From Desulfosarcina ovata subsp. ovata (GTDB taxonomy: Bacteria; Desulfobacterota; Desulfobacteria; Desulfobacterales; Desulfosarcinaceae), in the NCBI RefSeq assembly GCF_009689005.1, contig NZ_AP021879.1, positions 1,488,001 to 1,552,000 on the forward strand: DNA of 64,000 bases, given 5' to 3'. This document shows, piece by piece, positions 27,172-35,934 of the stretch (position 1 is the first letter of the stretch; each line of letters starts with the position of its first letter). The notes below the pieces were generated by a model. That model was not told the DNA's origin. It saw only the letters and a program-made list of their open reading frames with translations, and made no database searches. Both the position numbers and the translations under genes were made by a program.

Positions 27172-28647
27172 CTAATCGAGCATATGCAGCATGGCCGCCT
27201 GGCCCACCCGCTGCGACAGCATCTGCTTGAAGGTTTCGTCCCGGTCCCGGATGGCCTGGGCGAAATTGATGGTGTTGTTCAACTCTTCCAGCTTGGTCTG
27301 GTACACGTTGTAGACGCCGTGCATGAAGGGCACCAGGTCCTTTTTCATCTCTTTCAGGTCCGCCATGACGGGCTCGGCCAGTTCAATCTTGCAATTTCGT
27401 TGGCCGCCGCCGGAATCGGTCCCTCTTTTGGCCCGGCTCACCGTATCGGCCACCATGATGGTATTGTCCATCAGGTTGTACAGATCTCCCAGCATGTAAT
27501 AGGCGTAGAGAATGGCCACGTAATCGGTGTACTTGGAGGCAATCAGCGCCGGCGCGCCGACGGTGCCGTCGATGGATATCTCGGTGATCATGGCCTTGTA
27601 GATCGATGAGGGAATAACGTTGAGGAAATTCTCCTCATCGGCGGTCAAGGGCTGCTTGGCCATCACCTTGCCGCCGATGGCGCTGAGGGTGGTGAACACC
27701 CAGTTCTTCAGGTTCGGATAGGTGGTGCCGTCGATAACGATATCTCCCGCCGGATTGCAGGTATCGGTCAGTTCATCGCGCAGATAGACGGTCCCGTCGG
27801 CGATGGCGTCCAGGATGGTGGCCGGTGCGTTTTGCGGACACCGGTCGATCCGGGTGCTGCTCATGCCATCGGCGCTGATCTTGACATCTCCGATCAGGCC
27901 GCGCACCAGGTCGATATAGGCGGCAACATACCCCCGCCGTGCCCCCAGATGGGACAGGACATATCCCTGGGTGAAAAAGATCTGTCTCAATGCCAGGGGA
28001 CAGCCCGTGACAAGCTGGGATATGTCTCCCACACCGGAAGCGATGGCGGTGTCTTGCACCGAGCTTTCCCGGCCGAAGTTTTTCAGCTCCTGCCAGAGGC
28101 TGGATACCCCGGACTGCTGGGCGAACTCGGTCATGGCCTGCGTTTTGTCCTTGGCCTCGATCTTCGGGTTGGCGGCATCCACCAGGGTTGCGGCAATGGC
28201 CTGGCCGGCCTTGCAGTCATCGAACTGAAGCTGGTTGAGCCGATCCACGATGGCCATGATGGATTTCATGCTGGTGGCCACTTTTTCGGACAATACGCTC
28301 ATGGCGATGTCAAAAGCGAATGCCGCGGACGCCGATCCCATGGTGCGCTGGAGTTTATCCACCAGGTAATCGAACTGCATCAGGTCCATGCCGCCCAGAA
28401 ACAAGTCGATCCCGCCGCATCCGGCCTTGAACTGCGGCTTGTTGACGGTGACCAGATAATCGTTTCCGGTCTGCCAGCGGGCCGAAAAGTTGCCGAAGGA
28501 GGTAAACCCGCGTTTCTGGGTCTCGAAGTGGTTGGGGCCGGATACCGATTTTTGCTGCATCCAGTCATCGATCCATCCGGCAAAGGACGGGGGCGCTGTC
28601 AGCAGGAGCGACATGCAGGCCGCCATGCGAAGTATAATGGGTTTCAT
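27172..28647 (-). CDS. traH: TraH, pilus-assembly protein
   Basis: A secreted protein of 491 residues with a signal peptide (MKPIILRMAACMSLLLTAPPSFA) and typical TraH opening GWIDDWMQQ and GNFSARWQTGNDYLVTVNKP. GCGGIDLFLGGMDLMQFD is the diagnostic TraH block. It acts in the outer membrane/periplasm for F-pilus assembly. The start at 28647 is chosen for the signal peptide; the frame extends 23 codons further into the traC end. It lies 13 bases before traG. Confidence 0.9.
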   Translation of the reverse strand: MKPIILRMAACMSLLLTAPPSFAGWIDDWMQQKSVSGPNHFETQKRGFTSFGNFSARWQTGNDYLVTVNKPQFKAGCGGIDLFLGGMDLMQFDYLVDKLQRTMGSASAAFAFDIAMSVLSEKVATSMKSIMAIVDRLNQLQFDDCKAGQAIAATLVDAANPKIEAKDKTQAMTEFAQQSGVSSLWQELKNFGRESSVQDTAIASGVGDISQLVTGCPLALRQIFFTQGYVLSHLGARRGYVAAYIDLVRGLIGDVKISADGMSSTRIDRCPQNAPATILDAIADGTVYLRDELTDTCNPAGDIVIDGTTYPNLKNWVFTTLSAIGGKVMAKQPLTADEENFLNVIPSSIYKAMITEISIDGTVGAPALIASKYTDYVAILYAYYMLGDLYNLMDNTIMVADTVSRAKRGTDSGGGQRNCKIELAEPVMADLKEMKKDLVPFMHGVYNVYQTKLEELNNTINFAQAIRDRDETFKQMLSQRVGQAAMLHMLD

Positions 28648-28693
28648 GTTCAAAGCCTTTCGTTGTTTTGCTCCGGACTGTTTTGCGCAAAAG

Positions 28694-31213
28694 TCAAAAC
28701 CCGCTTGTGTCGGCATCCTTTTCCAGGGCCATCATTTTCCCGAATGCCTCCGGATAGGAAAGCCCCTTTTGGACCAGCTTTTCAATCATCGCGTTTTCTT
28801 CCGCCGCTGAGGTGTACAGATAATAGGAGAACGGGTCCACCAGCAGCCGGGCAATGCCCATGCCCACCGGGCTGTCGATAAAGATCTCCGAGTACCTGGG
28901 TTTGGGACTGCGGATGCTTTTGAGCAGTTTCATGACGAAGTCGGAATAGTCGATGAGCTTTTTCGACCGCGCCTTTTCAAAATCCGCCGACTGCAGCAGG
29001 AATTTATAGGCCGAGTTGGACAGGATCACCTGGCCCACGTCGCCGAACATGGCAAGGTCCAGCAGCGACTGGGTGATGGTGATGAAACTGCCGCCATATT
29101 TTCTGGCGCGCCGGTAGCCTTCCACGATGATCCGGGCCAGAAGGCTGGTCTCGCCGGTATTGCTGCCGTTTCCGGAGAAAAACTGCCAGGCCTCGTCGAA
29201 TATCACCAGCCGCCGCTGGGACCGGTCGGAAAGGTAGAGGTTTTCGGTGACATAGTTCAGGAGCTGGAGGGTCACCACGTTGAACAGCTCCGTCTGGGAT
29301 TTGAGCTCCTCGAGTTCCAGCACCACGAAATCGTCATGGGCGATATCCAGGTTGGCCGGTCCGTTGAACCATACCCCCAGATTGCCCAGGGAGGTAAAAT
29401 TTCTCAGGTTAAAGGCCAGCTGGGCCGACAGGGTCTTGATATCCTTGATGCAGGAGTTGTCCTCGCCGCACTCGAGATCCAGCAGCTCTTCGGATGTTTT
29501 GGAGGGCTCTTTCAGGTACTCGTATACCCGGTCGATATCGGCGTCGTTGCCGTGTTCGTGGAAAGAATTCAAGGCGGCGTTTTTAATCAGGGTGATCTCG
29601 GTCTCGGTGGGCACCTGCCGGCTGGTGGAATAGATCATCTGGGCGATGATGGCGCTGACCGCCTGGATGCTCTCGTCGATATCGATGATGTTGGTAAAGG
29701 GGTTGAGCCGGATGTCGGACTGCTTGGAAAAGTTGACGAACTTGCCGCCGACGATGTTGCACAGCTTTTTATAGCTGCCGCCGATATCGACGATCCGGAT
29801 CAGCGAACCGGCCGTGTAGTAGTTGTAACAGATCGAATTGGTCAGAAAGCTTTTTCCGGAACCGCTGGTGGCGGTAATCAGGGCGTTGAAATTCTCGGAA
29901 ACCGGCGCGAACAGGTCAAAACTGATCAACTGGCCCTTGCGGCCCACAAACAGATTGTACGGCGCACAGCCCCCGCTGAAGTCCGCCTGGATGGGCAGGC
30001 ACCGGGCGGCCACCTTGGGCTGGCAGATAAAATCCCGGTCGATATAGTCCACCGCCCGGTCATGGGTGTACAGGCCAAAGGGCAAGGCGGCCAGCCACAT
30101 GATTTTCAAAATTCCGCGGTCTTCCTGGATCACGAACCCCCGGGACTGCCAGATGCGTTTGACCCGGGCGGCCGCCTCCCGGGATTGCTGCTCCGAATCG
30201 GCAAAATGCCAGAGCATGGGCATGATGCGAACGAAGCTGACCCCCTGCTCGATCTGGCCCGTGGCCCACATGTATTCGTCCTTTTTGCGCTGCAGGGAGG
30301 GCGCGAAACTGCCCACGCCCTGCTGCTGGAGCACGAAATTGCACTTGGCGTGCAGCTTGGCGGCCAGGGGGGAGAAGATGACATTGACGGTGAACAGGTA
30401 CGGCACGTTGATCTGGTTGTTGTCCCCTTGAACGCCCCAGATATCTCCGGTCAGATAATTGAAGGTCAGATCGTCCACCTGGTCCACCATCTTTTTTACG
30501 GTCATGCAGCGCAGGTGTTTGTCGCCCAGAAGAATCCGGTCCCATTTGGACCTGACCGGCGTTTCGCTCAGGATGATCTGCCTGTTGATCTCGCGGTTGG
30601 TGTCATAGCCGCGGGTTTCGTGTGCGGTGCCGTTGAACACCTTGGAAAGCATGGATATGAGCACGTCCGGTGCGATCAGCCGGGGGGACAGGTAGATGCC
30701 CTTCAAGGTTTCATGGACGCTGTCTCTGATGTCCAGGTAGTTAATCCTGTCCTTTTTATCTTTGGGAAGCTTCAGCGCCACGAACAGCCTGAAGTTTCTT
30801 ACCGGAGTTCCCCGCAGCTTATCGACCCCCTTGGATCCGGATATGAAAAAGTCCGCGGTGTTGCCGGTGGTCTTTTCCGACAATTCGTTGCTCCTGATCT
30901 TGATGCGCCGGTATTCATCCATGGCCGGCTTGATATGTGGGTCGGCGTACAGGATGAACTGCAGGACCGTGCCTTCGGGAAACACCGAGTTCAGCAGGCC
31001 GCTAAGGATATCGAAGATCTGGTCATCGGCGTGCACCAGGGGCACGCATTCCCATAGGAAACCGATGGATTCGTCCATGTTATGGTAGCACCGGCTTTCA
31101 GGATCATAGGCCCTGTAGGGCAAAAACTCGGAAAACTGCGTCCTGAAGGTCATCTTGGAAATATCGTCATGGGTCATGCCGTGGGTGCCGAATATCATTT
31201 TTCTCAATCCCAT
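28694..31213 (-). CDS. traC: TraC, VirB4-type transfer ATPase
   Basis: A VirB4-family ATPase of 839 residues. Walker A is ATSGSGKSF (about 445-453) and Walker B is RRLVIFDEAW (about 666-675), with a RecA-like C-terminal half and an N-terminal TraC domain. It energises F-pilus assembly at the inner membrane. The ATG at 31213 shares bases with the traV stop (TGATG), so translation is coupled, with GGGAGA upstream. It is full length and appears intact. Confidence 0.95.
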   Translation of the reverse strand: MGLRKMIFGTHGMTHDDISKMTFRTQFSEFLPYRAYDPESRCYHNMDESIGFLWECVPLVHADDQIFDILSGLLNSVFPEGTVLQFILYADPHIKPAMDEYRRIKIRSNELSEKTTGNTADFFISGSKGVDKLRGTPVRNFRLFVALKLPKDKKDRINYLDIRDSVHETLKGIYLSPRLIAPDVLISMLSKVFNGTAHETRGYDTNREINRQIILSETPVRSKWDRILLGDKHLRCMTVKKMVDQVDDLTFNYLTGDIWGVQGDNNQINVPYLFTVNVIFSPLAAKLHAKCNFVLQQQGVGSFAPSLQRKKDEYMWATGQIEQGVSFVRIMPMLWHFADSEQQSREAAARVKRIWQSRGFVIQEDRGILKIMWLAALPFGLYTHDRAVDYIDRDFICQPKVAARCLPIQADFSGGCAPYNLFVGRKGQLISFDLFAPVSENFNALITATSGSGKSFLTNSICYNYYTAGSLIRIVDIGGSYKKLCNIVGGKFVNFSKQSDIRLNPFTNIIDIDESIQAVSAIIAQMIYSTSRQVPTETEITLIKNAALNSFHEHGNDADIDRVYEYLKEPSKTSEELLDLECGEDNSCIKDIKTLSAQLAFNLRNFTSLGNLGVWFNGPANLDIAHDDFVVLELEELKSQTELFNVVTLQLLNYVTENLYLSDRSQRRLVIFDEAWQFFSGNGSNTGETSLLARIIVEGYRRARKYGGSFITITQSLLDLAMFGDVGQVILSNSAYKFLLQSADFEKARSKKLIDYSDFVMKLLKSIRSPKPRYSEIFIDSPVGMGIARLLVDPFSYYLYTSAAEENAMIEKLVQKGLSYPEAFGKMMALEKDADTSGF

Positions 31214-31689
31214 CAATCGTCTCCCGGATTCTCTTCAATGGTGGTGGACAACAGCCAGGCAGGCTCGGTTGCGAAAAAGTAGATGTACCGGAATCCGAAC
31301 ATCTCGTTTTCGTTGCCCGTATAGGACAGCACCAGGACCCTGACCACTTCCGGAGGCACCACAATGGGCGGGTGGTCGTCTGCGATCAGGGCGCGGAGCT
31401 TTTCGAATCGTTTTTGCAGATAGATGCGCCTGGCATCGGCGGGCGTTGCCTGCCCGGATTCGTCCGGCATGTCATTTTCCACGGCAGCCGTGCAGTCATC
31501 GCATGGGAGATCCGCCGGCGGGTTTTCATCGAGACTCCGGCGATAGGCATCGGGTATGCCGGTGCAGGTGCCTTCATCCACGTCAGGGCATTGAAACGCG
31601 TCATCGTACGGGTTGAACACCGATTGGCATGCGCATAAAAGGCAGCCCAGCAAAAGGATGCACAGGGGCATCGTCATTTTTGGCAGCAT
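31213..31689 (-). CDS. traV: TraV, outer-membrane lipoprotein
   Basis: A 158-residue lipoprotein with lipobox LLCAC, then SVFNPYDDAFQCPDVDEGTC, the NPY...CP...G.C pattern of TraV. TraV joins TraK and TraB in the envelope-spanning core complex. It overlaps the 3' end of traB by 89 bases, unusually much, and couples to traC downstream. AAAGGA precedes the ATG. Confidence 0.85.
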   Translation of the reverse strand: MLPKMTMPLCILLLGCLLCACQSVFNPYDDAFQCPDVDEGTCTGIPDAYRRSLDENPPADLPCDDCTAAVENDMPDESGQATPADARRIYLQKRFEKLRALIADDHPPIVVPPEVVRVLVLSYTGNENEMFGFRYIYFFATEPAWLLSTTIEENPGDD

Positions 31690-32935
31690 CGTTTTGTCCT
31701 TTTTCCATGATGTTAAGGCCGGCGCCTTCGCTGACGACTAGGGTCACATCCTTGGTGGAGCCGATCTCGATGACCGGCAGGGTCTGTTCGGCCAGTTGCA
31801 GGTAAAATTTCTGCAGTTCTTTGGTGGCCGACGATATGCCTTCTCCGAGGCCGGCTTTGGCGATGTTTTCCGCATCCGTGCTGGTAAACGTGGACTGGGT
31901 TTGTCCCAGGGCGCTGAGGGTGTTTGTCCGAGTCGAATCGCCCAGGGCCTCTCCCATGCCGCCGATAAACCCGGCCAGGGCCGTGCGGGCGATATGGACC
32001 CCCATCTTGGCCACCACCCGGCCCTTGAGCCCCACTTTGCCGTCCTCGTCCACCACAAAGCCTTTGACCTCCTGATCGATGACCGCGTCGCCGTTTTTGG
32101 CCACGCACGACAAGGTGGTCAGTCGGATGTGGACCCGCTCGTCGGCCAGGTTGCCGATGCCCGATCCGATGACGAAACACCCTTTCAGGTTGGCCTTGAC
32201 CTTATTGGGAAGCACGGCCAGGTCCTTTACCCGGAATAGAAGCGGCAGGGGATTGGCCTTGGCGGCGTTGGTCGTGGGCGCGGCCACTCCCGAAAGCAGC
32301 GTCGCCGCCATGAAAGAAGGGGGCAAATAGATCTGTTTTTTTTTATTGCCAGCCGTCGTCTTCTCATCCGGCCGGGCCAGATCGACCTGAATCATCTCGA
32401 TGCCCCCGACAAACCGGGCCGCACCGGCATCCCGGGGCACAGGCGGGGCAATGGTGTTAAAAAGATTTTTCGGGACCCCATCGCCGGCGGCCTTGTTTTC
32501 CATGGGCGGCGGTTCGGGTATGGCAATGTCGTTTTCTTTGGGCGTCGGCTCTTTGGGGACCTCTTTTTCCGGGACCGGTACCTGGACAATCTGGGGGTTT
32601 TGCTCAAGGGTATACCGGATGGCCTTGATGGCCTTTTTCAGCGCTTCGGTCTCTTTCTTCTGGGCCACCAGAAGCTTTTCGGTCTTGGCATAAAGGGACT
32701 TTTCGAGCACGTTTTGATCCATGCGGACCTCTTCGACGGGCGCTTCGGCGCTTTCCTCAACCGGTTCCTGCCGCTTAAGGTAGTAGCCGACGACAAACAG
32801 GCTCATCAGTCCGGCAATGATGACGCCGGTGGCGGCCTTTCTTTTGGTGTCCGGATGCAAGGCGGCAAATCTGGCTTTCAGGGTGCCTGCTCTGCCGGGA
32901 TCTTTGATCTGGTCTGCATTGTTGAATTCTTTCAT
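31601..32935 (-). CDS. traB: TraB, envelope-spanning core component (VirB10-like)
   Basis: A protein of 444 residues with a cytoplasmic N-terminus, one membrane span (about 37-54), a coiled coil (about 75-110), a Pro/Glu-rich linker (about 118-150) and a C-terminal VirB10-like barrel domain with QIYLPPSFMAATLLSGV and GCFVIGSGIGNLADERVHIR. It forms the core complex with TraK and TraV. It overlaps traV by 89 bases. The gene is intact. Confidence 0.92.
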   Translation of the reverse strand: MKEFNNADQIKDPGRAGTLKARFAALHPDTKRKAATGVIIAGLMSLFVVGYYLKRQEPVEESAEAPVEEVRMDQNVLEKSLYAKTEKLLVAQKKETEALKKAIKAIRYTLEQNPQIVQVPVPEKEVPKEPTPKENDIAIPEPPPMENKAAGDGVPKNLFNTIAPPVPRDAGAARFVGGIEMIQVDLARPDEKTTAGNKKKQIYLPPSFMAATLLSGVAAPTTNAAKANPLPLLFRVKDLAVLPNKVKANLKGCFVIGSGIGNLADERVHIRLTTLSCVAKNGDAVIDQEVKGFVVDEDGKVGLKGRVVAKMGVHIARTALAGFIGGMGEALGDSTRTNTLSALGQTQSTFTSTDAENIAKAGLGEGISSATKELQKFYLQLAEQTLPVIEIGSTKDVTLVVSEGAGLNIMEKGQNDAAKNDDAPVHPFAGLPFMRMPIGVQPVR

Positions 32936-32947
32936 GAGAAATTGCCT

Positions 32948-34228
32948 CTACTTGGTGGTCGGCCTGCCGATGCCGATGCGCGGCTCTTGTTCCGATCGTT
33001 CAACGATAAACAGGCGGGTTGGCGTTTCTTTCCGGACAATCAGGCCGTCGAGGGTGATGGCCAAAGGATGTTCGGACAACCGGGGCAGCACAAACTGCTT
33101 TTCACGGATGCCGTAATGCGCTTCAGCCGCGTTATCGCTTACAAGCAGCGCATACTCCTTGATGCGAAACCCCTCGCCATCGACATCCACCGTCCGGCGT
33201 AGGGTGATGTCGAGCCACGCCAGGCCCTCTATCGTCAGGCGGCGGTCAATATCTTCGATGGCGTATGAATCGGGATATTCTCCCGTCCAGGCCTGCTTGA
33301 CGAGGGTAACGACCTTTTTTTCAAAGTCTTTGCCCTCGAACAGAGACAGGTTCCTTTTGACATCCCCGGTTTTCGAAACCAGCTGGATCCATTGGGCCGG
33401 TATCTTTTTGGGGACTCCGATAACGGTGTACACATCGCCGGCGCTTCCGCACACCACGTACAGCTCCACCGGATCCTCGACGGCTTGGGGTTTTACGGAC
33501 GGATTGTCCCGGTGCATCTGAAGCTTGATAAACGCGTTGCTGCCGTTGATTTTTGCGGTGACGCCCTTTTCAGCGGAGAAGACCACATCCTTGACCGGCC
33601 GGTTGCCCATGCAGGTGACCCTGTTGATATCCAGATTGCTCAGATAAACCTGGGTGGAAAGTTCGGGCAGGACCTGGACCATGGATTTGGACAGCACCGT
33701 CGCATGGTCGGTGGTCTCGAGTCTGCCGCCCTTTTTTCGGGTGTGTCCGGCGATGTCCGGATAGATATGAACCGATGGACGGGATTTGGGGGCCTTTTGC
33801 TGTTTTGCGGCCGTCGTCGGCATGGGCGGGGGTGTTTTCCCGGCCGCCTTTTTCAAAAAGTGGGCGGTGGCAAAGCACTGGGCCGGATCATAATGGACGA
33901 TGGCCGTATGAACCTTGGCGCCCAGATGCTGGGAAACTTTCTCCCTGATCAAAAAGGCCGCATCCGGATCCGCGGCGCCGGTATGAACCAGCACATATTC
34001 ACTGTTGTCCATACAGATGCGAAGTTCGTCTTTTTCGATTTCATCGGACAGGCCGGCCATAAGATCATGGACAGCGGCCAGGTTGTCCTGTTTGTCGGCA
34101 ATCCGGATCCAATACCGGGTCTGCCCGCTCTGCGGACTGGCAACCGCATAAACCGGTGCCAACAGCGCCAGCAGAAACCAGATAAGCCGGGGTTTACTTT
34201 TTTTCGATCTCCTGGATGCCATCGACAT
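32948..34228 (-). CDS. traK: TraK, outer-membrane core component (VirB9-like)
   Basis: A secreted protein of 426 residues with a signal peptide. F TraK is about 240 residues; here the extra N-terminal part (about 35-190) looks like a SPOR-type region (GQTRYWIRIADKQDNLAAV) followed by a Pro/Lys linker. The C-terminal part (VYLSNLDINRVTCMGNRPVKDVVFSAEKG) is the TraK core. SPOR domains bind denuded peptidoglycan, so this version may anchor the core complex to the wall. It overlaps traE by 35 bases. Confidence 0.8.
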   Translation of the reverse strand: MSMASRRSKKSKPRLIWFLLALLAPVYAVASPQSGQTRYWIRIADKQDNLAAVHDLMAGLSDEIEKDELRICMDNSEYVLVHTGAADPDAAFLIREKVSQHLGAKVHTAIVHYDPAQCFATAHFLKKAAGKTPPPMPTTAAKQQKAPKSRPSVHIYPDIAGHTRKKGGRLETTDHATVLSKSMVQVLPELSTQVYLSNLDINRVTCMGNRPVKDVVFSAEKGVTAKINGSNAFIKLQMHRDNPSVKPQAVEDPVELYVVCGSAGDVYTVIGVPKKIPAQWIQLVSKTGDVKRNLSLFEGKDFEKKVVTLVKQAWTGEYPDSYAIEDIDRRLTIEGLAWLDITLRRTVDVDGEGFRIKEYALLVSDNAAEAHYGIREKQFVLPRLSEHPLAITLDGLIVRKETPTRLFIVERSEQEPRIGIGRPTTK

Positions 34229-34763
34229 AGAATCTCCCGTTGATCATTTGATAGTTGAGCATGTAGATTTTTTCCTCGCGCTCGATCTCCTGGCTTCGGG
34301 CGGTCTGAATCCGCAGCCCCAGGATTTTGATCTCCTGTTTTTCCTGATTGATGCGAAGGATGTGCGGATAGAACATGCTGGTGATGGCAAGCCGTTTCAC
34401 ATTCTCCTTCATCTCGATCAGTTTGCGGTTCAGGGCCGGATAGTACCCGGGCGAGGTGAGTTTGAGCAGGTCATTGATCTGGTCGTCGTAAATCCTGGGG
34501 GTGTAGTTCAGCAGCAGCCCCATGGCATATTTTGAGAACAGCTCGATATATTCCGCGTTCACGCTGCTGCCCCGGATAACAATGCGTTTGTCCACCGCCG
34601 GCGGCAGGATGATCACCTTCTGGTACTTTACGGCCTGCAGCGACAGGATCGAGGAGACGACGCATCCGATGCCGATGACGATGATCACGAATTTGAGCAG
34701 TCTGTTTTCTGCCTTCAGGTTGTCGAATTTGTTTATGAATTTTTTAATGTGCATGGCCGTCAT
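34194..34763 (-). CDS. traE: TraE, inner-membrane pilus-assembly protein
   Basis: A 189-residue protein with one membrane span (about 22-45) and a periplasmic VirB8-like domain (YIELFSKYAMGLLLNYTPR, then LTSPGYYPAL). It belongs to the inner-membrane core. The ATG at 34763 overlaps the traL stop (ATGA), a typical coupled start; the frame is open for 48 more codons upstream over traL, without use. Confidence 0.88.
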   Translation of the reverse strand: MTAMHIKKFINKFDNLKAENRLLKFVIIVIGIGCVVSSILSLQAVKYQKVIILPPAVDKRIVIRGSSVNAEYIELFSKYAMGLLLNYTPRIYDDQINDLLKLTSPGYYPALNRKLIEMKENVKRLAITSMFYPHILRINQEKQEIKILGLRIQTARSQEIEREEKIYMLNYQMINGRFYVDGIQEIEKK

Positions 34764-35026
34764 TCGGAAAAAGTGTTGGCAAAGGAAGTGGGATAATTTT
34801 TCAAGCGCTTGATTCCAGAAAAATAGAGCATGTGCATAAGAAAGCTGGACGGATACCTGTTCTTGAGGCTTGAATAGGCAAAGGGTCCCGCAATGCACAA
34901 TATCCACAAAACACCGTGAAAGATGGAGGCCAGCAGGAAAAACAGGATGATGATGGCCAGCTCGTCGGTTTCGAACCAGAGCACCTGCACGGGTGCGGAC
35001 AAGTATTGCGGGAACCTTTCTGCCAT
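34760..35026 (-). CDS. traL: TraL, small inner-membrane protein
   Basis: An 88-residue protein with two hydrophobic stretches and the TraL pattern: an N-terminal PQYLSAP motif, then WFETDELAIIILFFLLASIF and the C-terminal YPSSFLMHMLYFSGI. It is VirB3-like and works with TraC. AAAGGAGCG precedes the ATG. Order traA-traL-traE-traK-traB follows the F operon exactly. Confidence 0.88.
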   Translation of the reverse strand: MAERFPQYLSAPVQVLWFETDELAIIILFFLLASIFHGVLWILCIAGPFAYSSLKNRYPSSFLMHMLYFSGIKRLKNYPTSFANTFSE

Positions 35027-35037
35027 TTCGCGCTCCT

Positions 35038-35364
35038 TTAAAAAACCATTCCGAGACTGGTGATCATCGAATCGGCATTGAGCAGCACCGCCCCGCCGAG
35101 AATCGCGAGTGCAGCCATGGCGATCTTCTGCTGAATGGCGGCCACGGCCCCGGCCACCATGGCGCCGGCGCCGGCGACAAAACCGATGGGACCGTTCAGG
35201 ATTCTGTTGACGCCGATGTCATACACATCCCAGGCAAAGTCCGTGGGACCGGTCGGCGCGGTGATGGCCGCCGCCGATGCGGCGCTGCCCAGGACAATGC
35301 CCGCCGTGATGATCAGATTCTTTTTTGCGCTGGCCTTTTTCATCGTTTCTGTGAATCGGGACAT
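35038..35364 (-). CDS. traA: TraA-like F-type pilin
   Basis: A 108-residue pilin precursor. A long leader (about 35 residues, KKNLIITAGIVLGSAASAAA) is followed by the mature pilin with two hydrophobic helices (GPIGFVAGAGAMVAGAVAAI and IAMAALAILGGAVLLN), the F-pilin layout. Cleavage may be after an Ala in SAASAAA. AAAAGGAGG precedes the ATG. The S26 peptidase at 11163 is a candidate processing enzyme. Confidence 0.82.
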   Translation of the reverse strand: MSRFTETMKKASAKKNLIITAGIVLGSAASAAAITAPTGPTDFAWDVYDIGVNRILNGPIGFVAGAGAMVAGAVAAIQQKIAMAALAILGGAVLLNADSMITSLGMVF

Positions 35365-35400
35365 GAATGGGGACCTCCTTTTCGGGTTGGTTGATTGTAG

Positions 35401-35934
35401 TTAAAAGACGATTTCCACTCTTCGGTTTTCGGCCGGCCGGGTATCGGAGACATAGCAGCATTCGGGTCTGCCCGCGGCCTGCCGCACCTCGATGCCGTGC
35501 TCTTTGAGCCAGGTTGCGACCGTTTGCGCCCGTTCCCGGGCCAATCGTCGGTTGGCTTCAAACGGCCCCGTCGGGCAGGTATATCCGGTTACGCTGACTG
35601 CCGGCCGGTTACCGATAATAGTGGCAAGCCGGTAAAGCTTTTGCTTCTGGGATCGCTCAAGTTCGCTGGAACCGAAATCGAAATAGATGACAAAAGTCTT
35701 CTTGACGGGACGATCAGGCCTGTTTTGCCGTATGCGGGACGTGGCGGCCTTGGCGGCAGCAGCCGTTGGTGTAATCACATAGGCAGGCCTTTCCATCCCC
35801 CTTGCTGGCCCGTATTCATGCTGACGGTTCTTCTGCCCGATGATGTGCGTGGCCGCAGCCGTGTCCCTGGCAAGCGCATGCGAATAAGAAACGGCGGTCG
35901 ACAAAAACAGAACGATCGACAGGACGGTTTTCAT
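35401..35934 (-). CDS. OmpA-like peptidoglycan-binding protein (nested start)
   Basis: Starting at an internal ATG with AAGGTGAG upstream, this 177-residue product has a signal peptide (MKTVLSIVLFLSTAVSYSHA) and a C-terminal OmpA-like domain (VIYFDFGSSELERSQKQKLY, then RRLARERAQTVATWL and ENRRVEIVF). Such domains bind meso-diaminopimelate in peptidoglycan. It probably works as an independent exported protein of the mating apparatus. It ends 37 bases before the pilin gene. Confidence 0.65.
   Translation of the reverse strand: MKTVLSIVLFLSTAVSYSHALARDTAAATHIIGQKNRQHEYGPARGMERPAYVITPTAAAAKAATSRIRQNRPDRPVKKTFVIYFDFGSSELERSQKQKLYRLATIIGNRPAVSVTGYTCPTGPFEANRRLARERAQTVATWLKEHGIEVRQAAGRPECCYVSDTRPAENRRVEIVF

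Noticed and set aside
26292..27230. Long rightward frame across traG (and similar frames opposite traC, traB and traU)
   Set aside because: These mirror GC-rich leftward coding sequence, have no ribosome sites and encode no family; they are shadows.
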